Positions 8,934 through 16,761 of a stretch of 64,000 nucleotides of DNA are shown in pieces. A program made the translations under genes and the position numbers. Numbering within the stretch: position 1 is the stretch's first letter; each line of letters begins with the position of its first letter. The notes beneath the pieces are model-generated. The model searched no databases. It had not been told where the DNA came from and saw only the letters and a list, made by a program, of their open reading frames with translations. This stretch comes from Pararhizobium sp. IMCC3301 (GTDB lineage Bacteria; Pseudomonadota; Alphaproteobacteria; Rhizobiales; GCA-2746425), in NCBI RefSeq assembly GCF_030758315.1, contig NZ_CP132336.1, positions 62,001 to 126,000 on the forward strand, read 5' to 3'.

Positions 8934-10184
8934 CTAACGGGCGGTCGTGGTGCCGGATTCCATGACGAAATCCAGATGCCGGAAGCGATCGAGCGTGAAG
9001 GGCGCCATCAGCGGGTGCGGCTCGCCCCTGGCCACCAGATGCGCCAATGTCAGCCCGCCCGCCGGGATCGCCTTGTAGCCGCCCCACCAGCCGGCCGTGA
9101 CGAACAGGCCTTCGACATCGGTTTTCGACATGATCGGTGATGAATCATGCGCGATGTCCAGATGCCCGCCCCATTGCCGCATCAGCTTGAGCATCTTGAA
9201 GGACGGGAACAGCGACAGCATCGCGCAGACGGTGTCTTCGAAGACGTGCTGCTTGATGTCGCGGCGAAAACTCTGCCCCATATCAGGCGCTCCGCCGATC
9301 ACCATTTCGCCTTTGTCCGACTGGCTGAAATAGAACCCGCTATCGGGGCAGTTTACGATCACATCGACCAGAGGCTTGACCGGTTCGGAGACGAAGGCTG
9401 TCAAATTCATCGTTCTGAGCGGCAGCCGCAGCCCGGCAGTCTCGGTTACCGTGGTGGTGTGGCCGGACACCGCAACGACCACCTTTTTTGCGCGGATCAC
9501 ACCGCGGTTGGTCTCAACACCGTCAATGACGCCCTGGGCATCCCGGATCAGGGCTTTCACCGCCGTCTGCTGGTGGATCTCGACGCCCCGTGCATCGGCA
9601 GCCCGTGCATAGCCCCAGGCCACCGCGTCGTGGCGGTTGACGGCGGCATCGGTATGCACCATGCCGCCAATGATCGGCAGGCGCGCATTCTGCCCGCCAC
9701 CGGTCAGCTCCGGAATGCGGCGGCGCACTTCCGCAGTCGAAATCTGCTCATAAGTCGCGCCATGGATATCCATCGTCAGCTGGCGGCGACGCAGCTCGCG
9801 CATTTTTGGATAGGTCTGGACGACGTCCACCATGGTGCGCTTGGAGTGCATCATGTTGAAATTCAACTCGCGGGTCAGACCTTCGAACATGGCGACCGAC
9901 TTCACATAAAACGGGATCGATTCGTCGCGCATATAGTTTGAACGGATGGTGACAGTGTTGCGGGCGATGTTGCCGCCGCCCAGCCAGCCGCGTTCAAGCA
10001 CCGCAACATTGGTGATGCCGAATTCCTTTGCCAGATAGTAGGCCGTGGCCAATCCGTGCCCTCCGGCCCCGATGACGATGACATCGTAGCGATCCTTCAA
10101 CGGCGGGCTGCGCCAGGCCGGCTGCCAGTTTCTGTGGCCGCTGAGTGCATTCCGGGCGAGGGAGAGGATTGAGTAATTTTGCAT
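8934..10184 (-). CDS. soxB: Sarcosine oxidase beta subunit
   Basis: The catalytic FAD/FMN subunit, 416 residues as in the family. It starts MQNYSILSLARNALSGHRNW, which matches known SoxB N-termini, so the ATG at 10184 is well supported although no Shine-Dalgarno sequence is visible before it. The FAD-binding motif DVIVIGAGGHGLATAYYLAK lies near residue 35. ERGWLGGGNIARNTVTIRSN and TAGWWGGYKAIPAGG (C-terminal) are family signatures. It leads the leftward operon soxB-D-A-G-ridA-like. The region before the ATG holds a tandem repeat that is a candidate operator. A divergent XRE-cupin gene at 10302 is the likely regulator. Confidence 0.95.
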   Translation of the reverse strand: MQNYSILSLARNALSGHRNWQPAWRSPPLKDRYDVIVIGAGGHGLATAYYLAKEFGITNVAVLERGWLGGGNIARNTVTIRSNYMRDESIPFYVKSVAMFEGLTRELNFNMMHSKRTMVDVVQTYPKMRELRRRQLTMDIHGATYEQISTAEVRRRIPELTGGGQNARLPIIGGMVHTDAAVNRHDAVAWGYARAADARGVEIHQQTAVKALIRDAQGVIDGVETNRGVIRAKKVVVAVSGHTTTVTETAGLRLPLRTMNLTAFVSEPVKPLVDVIVNCPDSGFYFSQSDKGEMVIGGAPDMGQSFRRDIKQHVFEDTVCAMLSLFPSFKMLKLMRQWGGHLDIAHDSSPIMSKTDVEGLFVTAGWWGGYKAIPAGGLTLAHLVARGEPHPLMAPFTLDRFRHLDFVMESGTTTAR

Positions 10185-10192
10185 AACAGTTA

Positions 10193-10211
10193 TATTAGTA
10201 ACTATTAGTAA
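10193..10211. promoter_or_regulatory. Two TATTAGTAA repeats at 10-bp period before soxB
   Basis: TATTAGTAA occurs at 10193-10201 and again at 10203-10211, one helical turn apart, starting 9 bp upstream of the soxB ATG and lying between soxB and the divergent XRE-cupin gene. It occupies the place where a ribosome binding site for soxB would be expected. It is a candidate binding site for that regulator and may overlap the promoter. Confidence 0.5.
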
Positions 10212-10301
10212 TTAACCGTCAAGGAGTTTGTCGGAGGATGCCTGGCCTTGGTCGTGTCGCATCTGGCGACCGCGACCCAAGCGGGGAAAACGGAGAGCTC
10301 T

Positions 10302-10880
10302 ATGGCCGCAAGTACGGAAGTCGAAGCAGAAGTCGGGCGTGCGCTGCACCGCCTGCGCCAAGAGCGCGCCATGACCGTGACTGAGCTGGCGGCGCGGGCC
10401 AAAGTCTCATCCGCAATGATCTCCCGGATCGAAAACGGCAATGTCTCGCCGTCCTTGTCGACCCTTCATGCCCTTGCAGAAGCGATGTCTGTTTCGATCA
10501 TGGCCCTGTTCTCGAACAGTGGAAATTCGGCCGATATCCATCATGTGCGTGCCGGCGGTGGCCTGCCGGCGCGGCGGGTGACGCCGGGGCACGCGCATGA
10601 TTATCTGTTGCTCGGCAAGCATAACGGACCGGCCGGCAGCTTTCAGTCCGCCCATATCCGGATACGGCGTGAAGAAGCAGGCACCTTGCCGCGCTATCAA
10701 CATGAGGGACACATCTTCATCTATATTATTTCCGGCGAGGCAACCTATGCCTGCGGCAGCGAAAGCTTCGTGATGAAGCCGGGCGATACGCTCAGCTCCG
10801 ATGCAAAACTGCCGCACGGGTTCAGCGAGATCGTCAGTGATGCCGTCGAATTCATCACCGTTTCGGCCAGACCGGATTGA
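10302..10880 (+). CDS. XRE-family regulator with C-terminal cupin domain
   Basis: A 192-residue regulator. The helix-turn-helix covers about residues 8-65 (VGRALHRLRQERAMTVTELA, then KVSSAMISRIENGNVSPSLS). The C-terminal half is a cupin fold (HEGHIFIYIISGEATYACGS; MKPGDTLSSDAKLPHGFSEI) that probably senses a small ligand. The frame is open upstream to a TTG at 10248, but the ATG at 10302 is preceded by GGAGAG at a proper distance. Such proteins control amine and amino-acid catabolism (PuuR type). Its divergent position next to soxB suggests that it controls the sarcosine oxidase operon. Confidence 0.88.
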   Translation: MAASTEVEAEVGRALHRLRQERAMTVTELAARAKVSSAMISRIENGNVSPSLSTLHALAEAMSVSIMALFSNSGNSADIHHVRAGGGLPARRVTPGHAHDYLLLGKHNGPAGSFQSAHIRIRREEAGTLPRYQHEGHIFIYIISGEATYACGSESFVMKPGDTLSSDAKLPHGFSEIVSDAVEFITVSARPD

Positions 10881-10949
10881 GCAGGCATCACCTGTTGCCA
10901 GGACGAGCGTTCCGGTGGTCGAACCTCTGACGGCTCCGGTCCATGGCGG

Positions 10950-11819
10950 TCATCTGCCGAGCAGCTTCACGAATTCCGGCCAGACCTCGGGATCGGCGAC
11001 AGTTTTGTCGCGGCAGAAGCCATTGCAGAAGCCGAAAATACGTCCCTCATATTGCATCAGATGGGCGACGGGGTCACCTGAATACGGGCAGACAGCATTT
11101 TCCGGTGCACCATCTTCGACCGCACGTGCCGGCAAAGCTGCAGCACCGGGCCAGTCGCGGCGCGGGTTATCGTGGAAATATTCCAGCCGATCATCGCCAT
11201 CGACCAGCGCCATGGCCCGCCAGCGGCGAAACGCAGGATCGGCCAGATGAGCCTCGACATAGGCCTGCGCCGATGTGCTGACCGCCAGATTATAGCCGGC
11301 AATCCGTGCAGCGACTGGCGCGAAAAATGCGTCGGCGGCAGAATAGCCGCCGCAGAGCCATGGCCCTTCGCCACCGCAGGCTTGGCGCGCGTGAGCCCAG
11401 ATCGTCTCCAGCCTTGCAAGATTGGCCGTCACCGTCTCATCGATCGGAAATTCGCTATAGGACACCCGCAGATTCATCGTGCAGGCGCGGCGCAAGGGAA
11501 CAAAACCCGAATGCATCTCGGCTGCAAGTGATCGCGCGATCGCACGCGCCGCAGGGGCCTTCGGCCACAGCCCCGCCTCGGGGTGGCGGGTTGCCAGTTC
11601 CTCGGCGATGGCCAGGCTGTCAGCGATAGTCACTTCAGGAAAACGCACGGCAGGTACGGTTCTTGCCGGCTGGAAGTCCCGCATCAGAGTTGTGAACGCG
11701 TCGGAACCCAGCCGCGCGTGGCGCGCCTTGCAGGGTATCCCGAAATGATCAAACAGCAGCCAGCCCCGCATTGACCAGCTGGAATAGGCACGGTCTCCCA
11801 GTGCGATCTCATAAGTCAT
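10950..11819 (-). CDS. Glutathione S-transferase-like protein with C-terminal YHS-like metal-binding domain
   Basis: 289 residues. The first 80 residues resemble the thioredoxin-fold half of a GST (YSSWSMRGWLLFDHFGIPC; PARTVPAVRFPEVTIADSLA), and about residues 85-215 the helical half. A further domain (about 240-289) has CPYSGDPVAHLMQYEGRIFG followed by FCNGFCRDKTVADPEVWPEF. The Cys-Pro-x-x-Gly and Phe-Cys-x-x-x-Cys pattern with the final DP resembles a YHS domain, a small metal-binding module. The substrate is unknown. The gene is convergent with the XRE-cupin regulator, and no operon partner is seen on the left. Confidence 0.8.
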   Translation of the reverse strand: MTYEIALGDRAYSSWSMRGWLLFDHFGIPCKARHARLGSDAFTTLMRDFQPARTVPAVRFPEVTIADSLAIAEELATRHPEAGLWPKAPAARAIARSLAAEMHSGFVPLRRACTMNLRVSYSEFPIDETVTANLARLETIWAHARQACGGEGPWLCGGYSAADAFFAPVAARIAGYNLAVSTSAQAYVEAHLADPAFRRWRAMALVDGDDRLEYFHDNPRRDWPGAAALPARAVEDGAPENAVCPYSGDPVAHLMQYEGRIFGFCNGFCRDKTVADPEVWPEFVKLLGR

Positions 11820-11915
11820 TGTTTTGTCCTTGTGAACACTTCCAGGATAGGGCCTGCATTTCTTGCGCTAGTGTTGAGCCGACTGGATGTCAGGGGCCTT
11901 GCGCACCTGCGCCCC

Positions 11916-12998
11916 TCAGAGCCCGATGTTCCGGCTAGGTGCATCGAACACGGCCCTGGCGCAGGGATATTGAGCCAGAATATCCGCTCCGCCGGGCACA
12001 AGTTCAGGATGCAGCACACCATCCTTCCAGACCGCAACCCCGTCGACGACGATGGTCGGGTCAACCACGTTCCAGGAAATCTCTCCCGGCGCATAGGCAC
12101 CGCAAGTATGGAAATGCAACAGCCGCGGATTGCCGAAGGCCGCACCGCTCCAGCGCTCGTAATTGTCCGAGGCCGCGCCCGGGAACGCGCATGCCGGATG
12201 AATCCCGGCATGCCAGGAATGCACGAAATCCCTGTCGATGCCGAATTTGCCGGCCACGAGTTGATAGTGCGCTCCGGCCACCTCGATAGCTTTCTTGTCG
12301 CCGGAAAACCCGGTCATGCGGTTGTTCGCGAAGTCCGCAAACAGCGCGCCATCATATTCCACGGCATAAGGTTCATAATACATCGACCCGGTTCCGATGA
12401 GGAAGCCTGGTAACGCCACTCTGCCGGAAAATCCAGTTGCCGGAATCGGAGTAAAGACCGGCATCGGAAACCGGTAGATGCCGACATCCTGCAACGGCGT
12501 CACCGAGCCGGGACCGCTGCCGCGAAAATCCGTTCCGGCGGGGCAGCTCACATGGATCGTTTTCGCAGCGCTCAGCATTCGGTTGAGGGCGGATTTCAGC
12601 AGATCGAAGGCGCGATAGTCGGCCGTGCCATAGGCCGATCCAAGCATCTCCGCATCAAGCGCATAGGATACAAGCGCCCGGCCATTCGACGCCATGTCGG
12701 AAAACCGAAGCTGGTCACCGATGCGGGCAAGAAACACAGTCCGATCAGCTCCGCCCATCAACGTGCGGACTTCGGCGGGAACTTCTGTAGCCTGCGGATT
12801 GAATGGCACCTCCTGGACGGTGACATGCGCTCCGATCCGGCGCCCCGCTTCGGCAACAGCGGTGACGATGTCTTCGTCATAGTAACCCAGGCCGGGCTCT
12901 TCGCGGATGATCAGCAAATGATCGTCGCGTCGCGTTCCGGCACAATTGACCAGAAGGTTGGCTGCGCCTTTTTCGATAGACAGCTGTCGTATTGACAT
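11916..12998 (-). CDS. M29 aminopeptidase / NicX-like (2,5-dihydroxypyridine dioxygenase-like) protein
   Basis: About 360 residues from the ATG at 12998 (MSIRQLSIEKGAANLLVNCA). A GTG at 13043 would add 15 residues; neither has a clear ribosome binding site. The fold type is suggested by DDHLLIIREEPGLGYYDEDI, DRDFVHSWHAGIHPACAF, LLHFHTCGAYAPGEISWN and VDPTIVVDG, the order seen in M29 aminopeptidases and the related ring-opening dioxygenase NicX. Those families bind metal through a His and a His-x-Asp pair. Here the last motif reads VVDP, so the second histidine appears to be missing and activity may differ. It is divergent from a LysR gene that is followed by a Rieske oxygenase, which suggests a role in aromatic or heterocycle breakdown. 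The general family is likely; the reaction is unknown. Confidence 0.6.
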   Translation of the reverse strand: MSIRQLSIEKGAANLLVNCAGTRRDDHLLIIREEPGLGYYDEDIVTAVAEAGRRIGAHVTVQEVPFNPQATEVPAEVRTLMGGADRTVFLARIGDQLRFSDMASNGRALVSYALDAEMLGSAYGTADYRAFDLLKSALNRMLSAAKTIHVSCPAGTDFRGSGPGSVTPLQDVGIYRFPMPVFTPIPATGFSGRVALPGFLIGTGSMYYEPYAVEYDGALFADFANNRMTGFSGDKKAIEVAGAHYQLVAGKFGIDRDFVHSWHAGIHPACAFPGAASDNYERWSGAAFGNPRLLHFHTCGAYAPGEISWNVVDPTIVVDGVAVWKDGVLHPELVPGGADILAQYPCARAVFDAPSRNIGL

Positions 12999-13074
12999 TG
13001 CAGACCCGATTGTTGACTGACGCGCCAGCCTAGCGGCAGACACCGCGCTGAATCAATTTGTATTTCATTATCCG

Positions 13075-13099
13075 CAACATTAGGATGTCTAATATGTTG
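13075..13099. promoter_or_regulatory. Dyad overlapping the start of the LysR gene
   Basis: CAACATTAG (13075-13083) and CTAATATGTTG (13089-13099) form an inverted repeat with one extra base in the right arm. It covers the ribosome binding site and start codon of the LysR gene and lies in the short gap to the divergent M29-like gene. An autoregulatory site is the likely role. Confidence 0.35.
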
Positions 13100-14014
13100 C
13101 CGAACCTTCCCTTCATCGCCTTGCGCGCCTTTGAGGCTGTCGTCCGTCTGCAGGGCTTCGGCCGTGCCGCCGAAGAACTCGGCGTGACGCAAAGTTCGGT
13201 CAGCCAGCATGTAAAACTGGTCGAGGAATGGATCGGTTGCCGCCTGCTTGTCCGCGGTCCCAGAACAACTGTCGCGACCAGGGAAGGCCGGACTCTGGCG
13301 AACGCCATTGCTAGCGGTATCGGGCAGATCGGCGAGCATTGCGACAAGCTGCGCCACAAGGGCGGAGCGGACCCCACAATAACAGTATCTTGCGCACCGG
13401 GATTTGCCGTCAGCTGGCTGTTTCCGCGCCTGATCCGGTTCGATCAGCGTCACCCTGATACACCAGTATCGATTTTGACTGATCCGTCTCCTGTCGGATT
13501 TGCCACAGGGCAGGCCGATCTGGCGATCCTCTACGGTATGGGAAACCATCCGGGGCTGCATGTCGAACGGCTTCTGGATGAGCGGGTGTTTCCGGTCTGC
13601 GCGCCAGCTCTGCTCAATGCAGGTCCGCCACTGACATCGGTTGCGGATTTGGCCCATCACACCTTTCTGCTGGATGAGCTTGCCGATATTGGCGGTAATC
13701 CACCAACCTGGGCGTTCTGGGCGGAGCAGACGCGTCAGGTTCTACCACTGCCGGCGCGCAGTCGCAGGTTCGGACAGGCCAACATGGTGGTCCAGGCGGC
13801 GGTCCAGGGTTTGGGCGTCGCACTCGGGCGGGAGCCACTGGTCATCGATGCGCTGAGGGATGGCCGTCTCGTCCGACCGCTTGACGGCATTGCAGTATCC
13901 CAGTTCTCCTATTGGTTTGTTTGCCCGAAGGCGGCGATGAAATCCGATCGTATCCTGCGGTTCCACGAATGGCTGTTTCAGGAGGCCGCCAATGATCCGC
14001 AGCATCTGCTTTAG
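13094..14014 (+). CDS. LysR-family regulator, GcvA-like
   Basis: 306 residues from the ATG at 13094, chosen because AGGA at 13082-13085 lies 8 bp upstream; earlier in-frame ATGs lack this. The N-terminal domain (LPFIALRAFEAVVRLQGFGR, then LGVTQSSVSQHVKLVEEWIG) is the type seen in GcvA and AmpR regulators. The effector domain contains TITVSCAPGFAVSWLFPRLI, a signature of this subgroup. It is followed by a Rieske oxygenase gene and preceded by a divergent M29/NicX-like gene, and probably controls one or both. Confidence 0.9.
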   Translation: MLPNLPFIALRAFEAVVRLQGFGRAAEELGVTQSSVSQHVKLVEEWIGCRLLVRGPRTTVATREGRTLANAIASGIGQIGEHCDKLRHKGGADPTITVSCAPGFAVSWLFPRLIRFDQRHPDTPVSILTDPSPVGFATGQADLAILYGMGNHPGLHVERLLDERVFPVCAPALLNAGPPLTSVADLAHHTFLLDELADIGGNPPTWAFWAEQTRQVLPLPARSRRFGQANMVVQAAVQGLGVALGREPLVIDALRDGRLVRPLDGIAVSQFSYWFVCPKAAMKSDRILRFHEWLFQEAANDPQHLL

Positions 14015-14091
14015 AAAATCTAATGTCAGGCATTATGATTGTACTATTGGGGATCGGGTATCTCTGTCCTAGACTGTCCGGGTGGGCCTCC

Positions 14092-14147
14092 GAACAAGGC
14101 AACTTCGAAGGCTGATCTGAACAAGGCAACTCCGAACAAGGCAACAA
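14092..14147 (+). repeat. Three copies of GAACAAGGCAAC in a leader region
   Basis: GAACAAGGCAAC occurs at 14093-14104, 14120-14131 and 14135-14146, all in the same direction, between the LysR gene and the Rieske oxygenase start at 14152. The last copy supplies the AAGG that would serve as the ribosome binding site. Local duplication of this segment, or a protein-binding array, would both explain it. Confidence 0.7.
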
Positions 14148-14151
14148 AGTC

Positions 14152-15198
14152 ATGTATCTTAAGAACGCGTGGTACGTCGCAGGTTGGAGCAAGGACTTCG
14201 AGCGTACTTTGAAAGCCGAAACATTTCTTGGCGAAGAGATCGTCATATACCGCCGGGAAGACGGATCGCCGGTAGCGCTTGAAGATGCCTGTCCGCATCG
14301 CAAGCTGCCCTTGTCAAAGGGCAACCTGAAAGGTGATACGGTGGAATGCGGCTACCATGGCCTGACCTTCGACTGTAGCGGCACCTGTGTTTCAGCTCCA
14401 ACGCAGCCGGGGAAAATTCCCGGCCGGGCAGTTGTCAGGTCGTACCCGGTCGTCGACCGATACCGGTTGCTTTGGATCTGGATGGGCGACCCCGCGCTTG
14501 CCGACCCGGACACGATTTTCCCGATCGAGAACTTCGACAATCCCGAATGGGGATACACCGAGGGTGGGGTTCTGGATATCGAGTGCAACTATCTGTGGAT
14601 CGTCGACAATTTGCTCGATCCCAGCCATGTGGCCTGGGTCCATGTCACATCCTTCGCCGGCGCAGGTACTGACGATCAGCCGCTCGATGTTGCACGAACC
14701 GAGCGAGGTGTGATCGTGTCGCGCTGGATCTACGACCGGCCGCCGTCACCCTATTATGCCGATCTGGTGCGGTTTGAAGGAACCTGCGACAGGCTACAGC
14801 ATTACGAGATGTGCTTTCCCGCCATCGGGCTGAACAAGTCGGTCTACACGCCGACAGGCACCGGAGGCCCTGACGCGGCACCCGACGACAAGACCTATAT
14901 CAATATCTCCTATAATTTCATGACGCCGATTGATGAAGATCACAGTCGCTATTTCTGGTTCCAGCACCGCAATACCGACCCCCGGGACAAGGCGATATCC
15001 GAGAAGATGAATGCCGGCGCCCGTATGGCTTTCGAGGAAGACCGCACTGTTCTGGTCGCGGTACACAAGGGGATGAAGCACAAGCAGACGCCGAATATCG
15101 ATCTTGGTCTGGACGCTGGGGCGAAACTGTTCCGATTGCATTTGAAACGTCTGATAGATCAGGAAGCCGCTGCTGCCACGGCCGCTGCAGCACAGTAA
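14152..15198 (+). CDS. Rieske non-heme iron oxygenase, vanillate O-demethylase (VanA)-like
   Basis: 348 residues, oxygenase component of a two-component Rieske system that typically demethylates or hydroxylates an aromatic substrate. The Rieske cluster ligands are CPHR (about residues 47-50) and CGYHG (about 66-70). The mononuclear iron site is in NLLDPSHVAWVH near residue 160, with the two histidines of the D-x2-H-x4-H pattern. The N-terminus MYLKNAWYVAGWSKDF is typical of VanA and related demethylases. A reductase gene (VanB type) is not next to it, so electrons must come from elsewhere, perhaps from the ferredoxin and reductase at 30.5-32.1 kb. The C-terminus ends in an alanine-rich tail. 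The exact substrate cannot be named. Confidence 0.88.
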   Translation: MYLKNAWYVAGWSKDFERTLKAETFLGEEIVIYRREDGSPVALEDACPHRKLPLSKGNLKGDTVECGYHGLTFDCSGTCVSAPTQPGKIPGRAVVRSYPVVDRYRLLWIWMGDPALADPDTIFPIENFDNPEWGYTEGGVLDIECNYLWIVDNLLDPSHVAWVHVTSFAGAGTDDQPLDVARTERGVIVSRWIYDRPPSPYYADLVRFEGTCDRLQHYEMCFPAIGLNKSVYTPTGTGGPDAAPDDKTYINISYNFMTPIDEDHSRYFWFQHRNTDPRDKAISEKMNAGARMAFEEDRTVLVAVHKGMKHKQTPNIDLGLDAGAKLFRLHLKRLIDQEAAAATAAAAQ

Positions 15199-15300
15199 GC
15201 TGCATTATCGGCCAGACTGCCAGGCTGCCCCGACTGCCAGACTAATTGACGGCAGCTATCCGTGGCGCGAAGCGGAAACACCGATGAAGAAGGAAAGATG

Positions 15301-15882
15301 ATGTCCGCCTGGATAGAAATGATCTCGGATGAAGATGCGGATCCGGCTCTGCTTGAGGTTCTCAAAATCGCCCGGACACCGCACGGCACGGTCGACAATG
15401 TGATGCGGGTGCATTCTTTGCGCCCCAGCACGATGAAGGGCCATGTCGTGCTTTATCGCGCTGCGCTGCATGATGAGGCCAATACCTTGCCGGTGTGGCT
15501 CCAGGAAACTTTAAGTTCCTATGTGTCGATCCTCAACGACTGCACCTATTCGCTGGCCAACCACTGGGCCAATGCACGCCATCTGATCGGTGATGATGCG
15601 CGCGCCGACCGGATTGAAGCGGCGCTGCATGCCCGCAAGCCGGAAACGGCGCTTGACGGGCGGGACCTTGCCTTGATGCATTACGCCGAGAAACTGACAC
15701 TGACGCCGGGCAAAATGGTGAAATCCGACGTCGATGATCTGCGGCGCGCGGGGCTGGATGACGGCCAGATACTGGAAGCCAATCAGATCATCGGTTATTT
15801 CAACTATGTGAACCGGCTGCTGAACGGACTTGGCGTGACAACGCAAGGCGATGTCATTGGCTATTATGCGAAGGATGAATAG
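15301..15882 (+). CDS. Carboxymuconolactone decarboxylase/AhpD-like protein
   Basis: 193 residues from the second of two adjacent ATGs, 6 bp after AGGA. It has the all-helical AhpD-like fold, with the peroxidase-related pattern SSYVSILNDCTYSLANHWAN near residue 75. In AhpD-type proteins this site is CxxC followed by a histidine. Here the second cysteine is a serine (CTYS), so a disulfide-based peroxidase cycle would not work in the usual way. It lies about 100 bp after the Rieske oxygenase and is probably co-transcribed. A role in handling an oxidised product is inference. Confidence 0.8.
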   Translation: MSAWIEMISDEDADPALLEVLKIARTPHGTVDNVMRVHSLRPSTMKGHVVLYRAALHDEANTLPVWLQETLSSYVSILNDCTYSLANHWANARHLIGDDARADRIEAALHARKPETALDGRDLALMHYAEKLTLTPGKMVKSDVDDLRRAGLDDGQILEANQIIGYFNYVNRLLNGLGVTTQGDVIGYYAKDE

Positions 15883-15996
15883 GACCGCGTGACGTCCGGT
15901 CGCCGGTCCGCGTTCCAGCCGCGAAATGCCGGACATTGACATCATGTGAGATTGAACAACAGCGGCGCTGCTGATTTGCACGCCGCGCTAGATCGC

Positions 15997-16749
15997 TCAG
16001 TGCCCGAGCAGTTGACTCAGAAACAGTTGTGCACGACCGCTCTGGGGATCGTTGAAGAAGGTTTCAGGTGCCGCGACCTCAATGATTTCGCCTTCATCCA
16101 TGAAGACCACCTGATCAGCTACCTTGCGGGCGAAACCCATCTCGTGTGTTACGCAGATCATCGTCATGCCTTCCTCGGCCAGTTCGATCATCACGTCGAG
16201 CACTCCGGCGATCATTTCCGGGTCCAGTGCTGACGTAGGCTCGTCAAACAGCATGATCTTGGGTTTCATGCAGAGTGCCCGCGCAATCGCCACGCGCTGC
16301 TGTTGCCCACCGGACAGCTGCGGCGGATATTTTGCGGCTTGTTCGGCGATATGCACCCGTTCGAGGTAGCCCATGGCCAGTTCGGTGGCCTTGGCCCTTG
16401 GCATGCCGCGATTTCTCATCGGGCCGAGAATGAGATTGTCCAGTATGGTCATATGCGGAAACAGGTTGAAGCTCTGAAACACCATGCCGACTTCGCGGCG
16501 AATTTGTTCGATGTTTTTCATGCCGGGCTTCACTTCCTGCCCATCTACCCGGATCGTACCCATTTGATGCGCTTCAAGCTGGTTGATACAGCGGATCATC
16601 GTGGATTTTCCCGATCCCGAAGGTCCACAGACCACCACTTTCTCGCCCTCCGCAACCGTCAGGTTAATGTCGTGCAGCGCGCTGAATTCGCCATACCATT
16701 TGCACATATGACTGATTTCGACCAGCGGCCTTGCAGTGGGTTCAACCAT
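15997..16749 (-). CDS. Amino-acid ABC transporter ATP-binding protein
   Basis: 250 residues, the ATPase of a polar amino-acid importer (GlnQ/AapP/HisP class). Visible motifs are Walker A GPSGSGKST (about residues 39-47), the Q-loop in FQSFNLFPHM, the signature LSGGQQQRVAIARAL, Walker B IMLFDEP and the switch histidine in CVTHEMGFA. It is the last gene of a four-gene leftward operon (permease, binding protein, permease, ATPase) and starts 12 bp after the preceding permease gene. The start MVEPTARPLVEISHMCKWYG fits the family. Substrate specificity lies in the binding protein and is not resolved. Confidence 0.95.
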   Translation of the reverse strand: MVEPTARPLVEISHMCKWYGEFSALHDINLTVAEGEKVVVCGPSGSGKSTMIRCINQLEAHQMGTIRVDGQEVKPGMKNIEQIRREVGMVFQSFNLFPHMTILDNLILGPMRNRGMPRAKATELAMGYLERVHIAEQAAKYPPQLSGGQQQRVAIARALCMKPKIMLFDEPTSALDPEMIAGVLDVMIELAEEGMTMICVTHEMGFARKVADQVVFMDEGEIIEVAAPETFFNDPQSGRAQLFLSQLLGH

Positions 16750-16761
16750 ACAGATGATCTC

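Noticed and set aside
10238-10370. Short upstream frame before the XRE-cupin gene with an AAGGAG nearby
   Set aside because: It overlaps the regulator in another frame and codes for a low-complexity product; spacing of the ribosome binding site is long.
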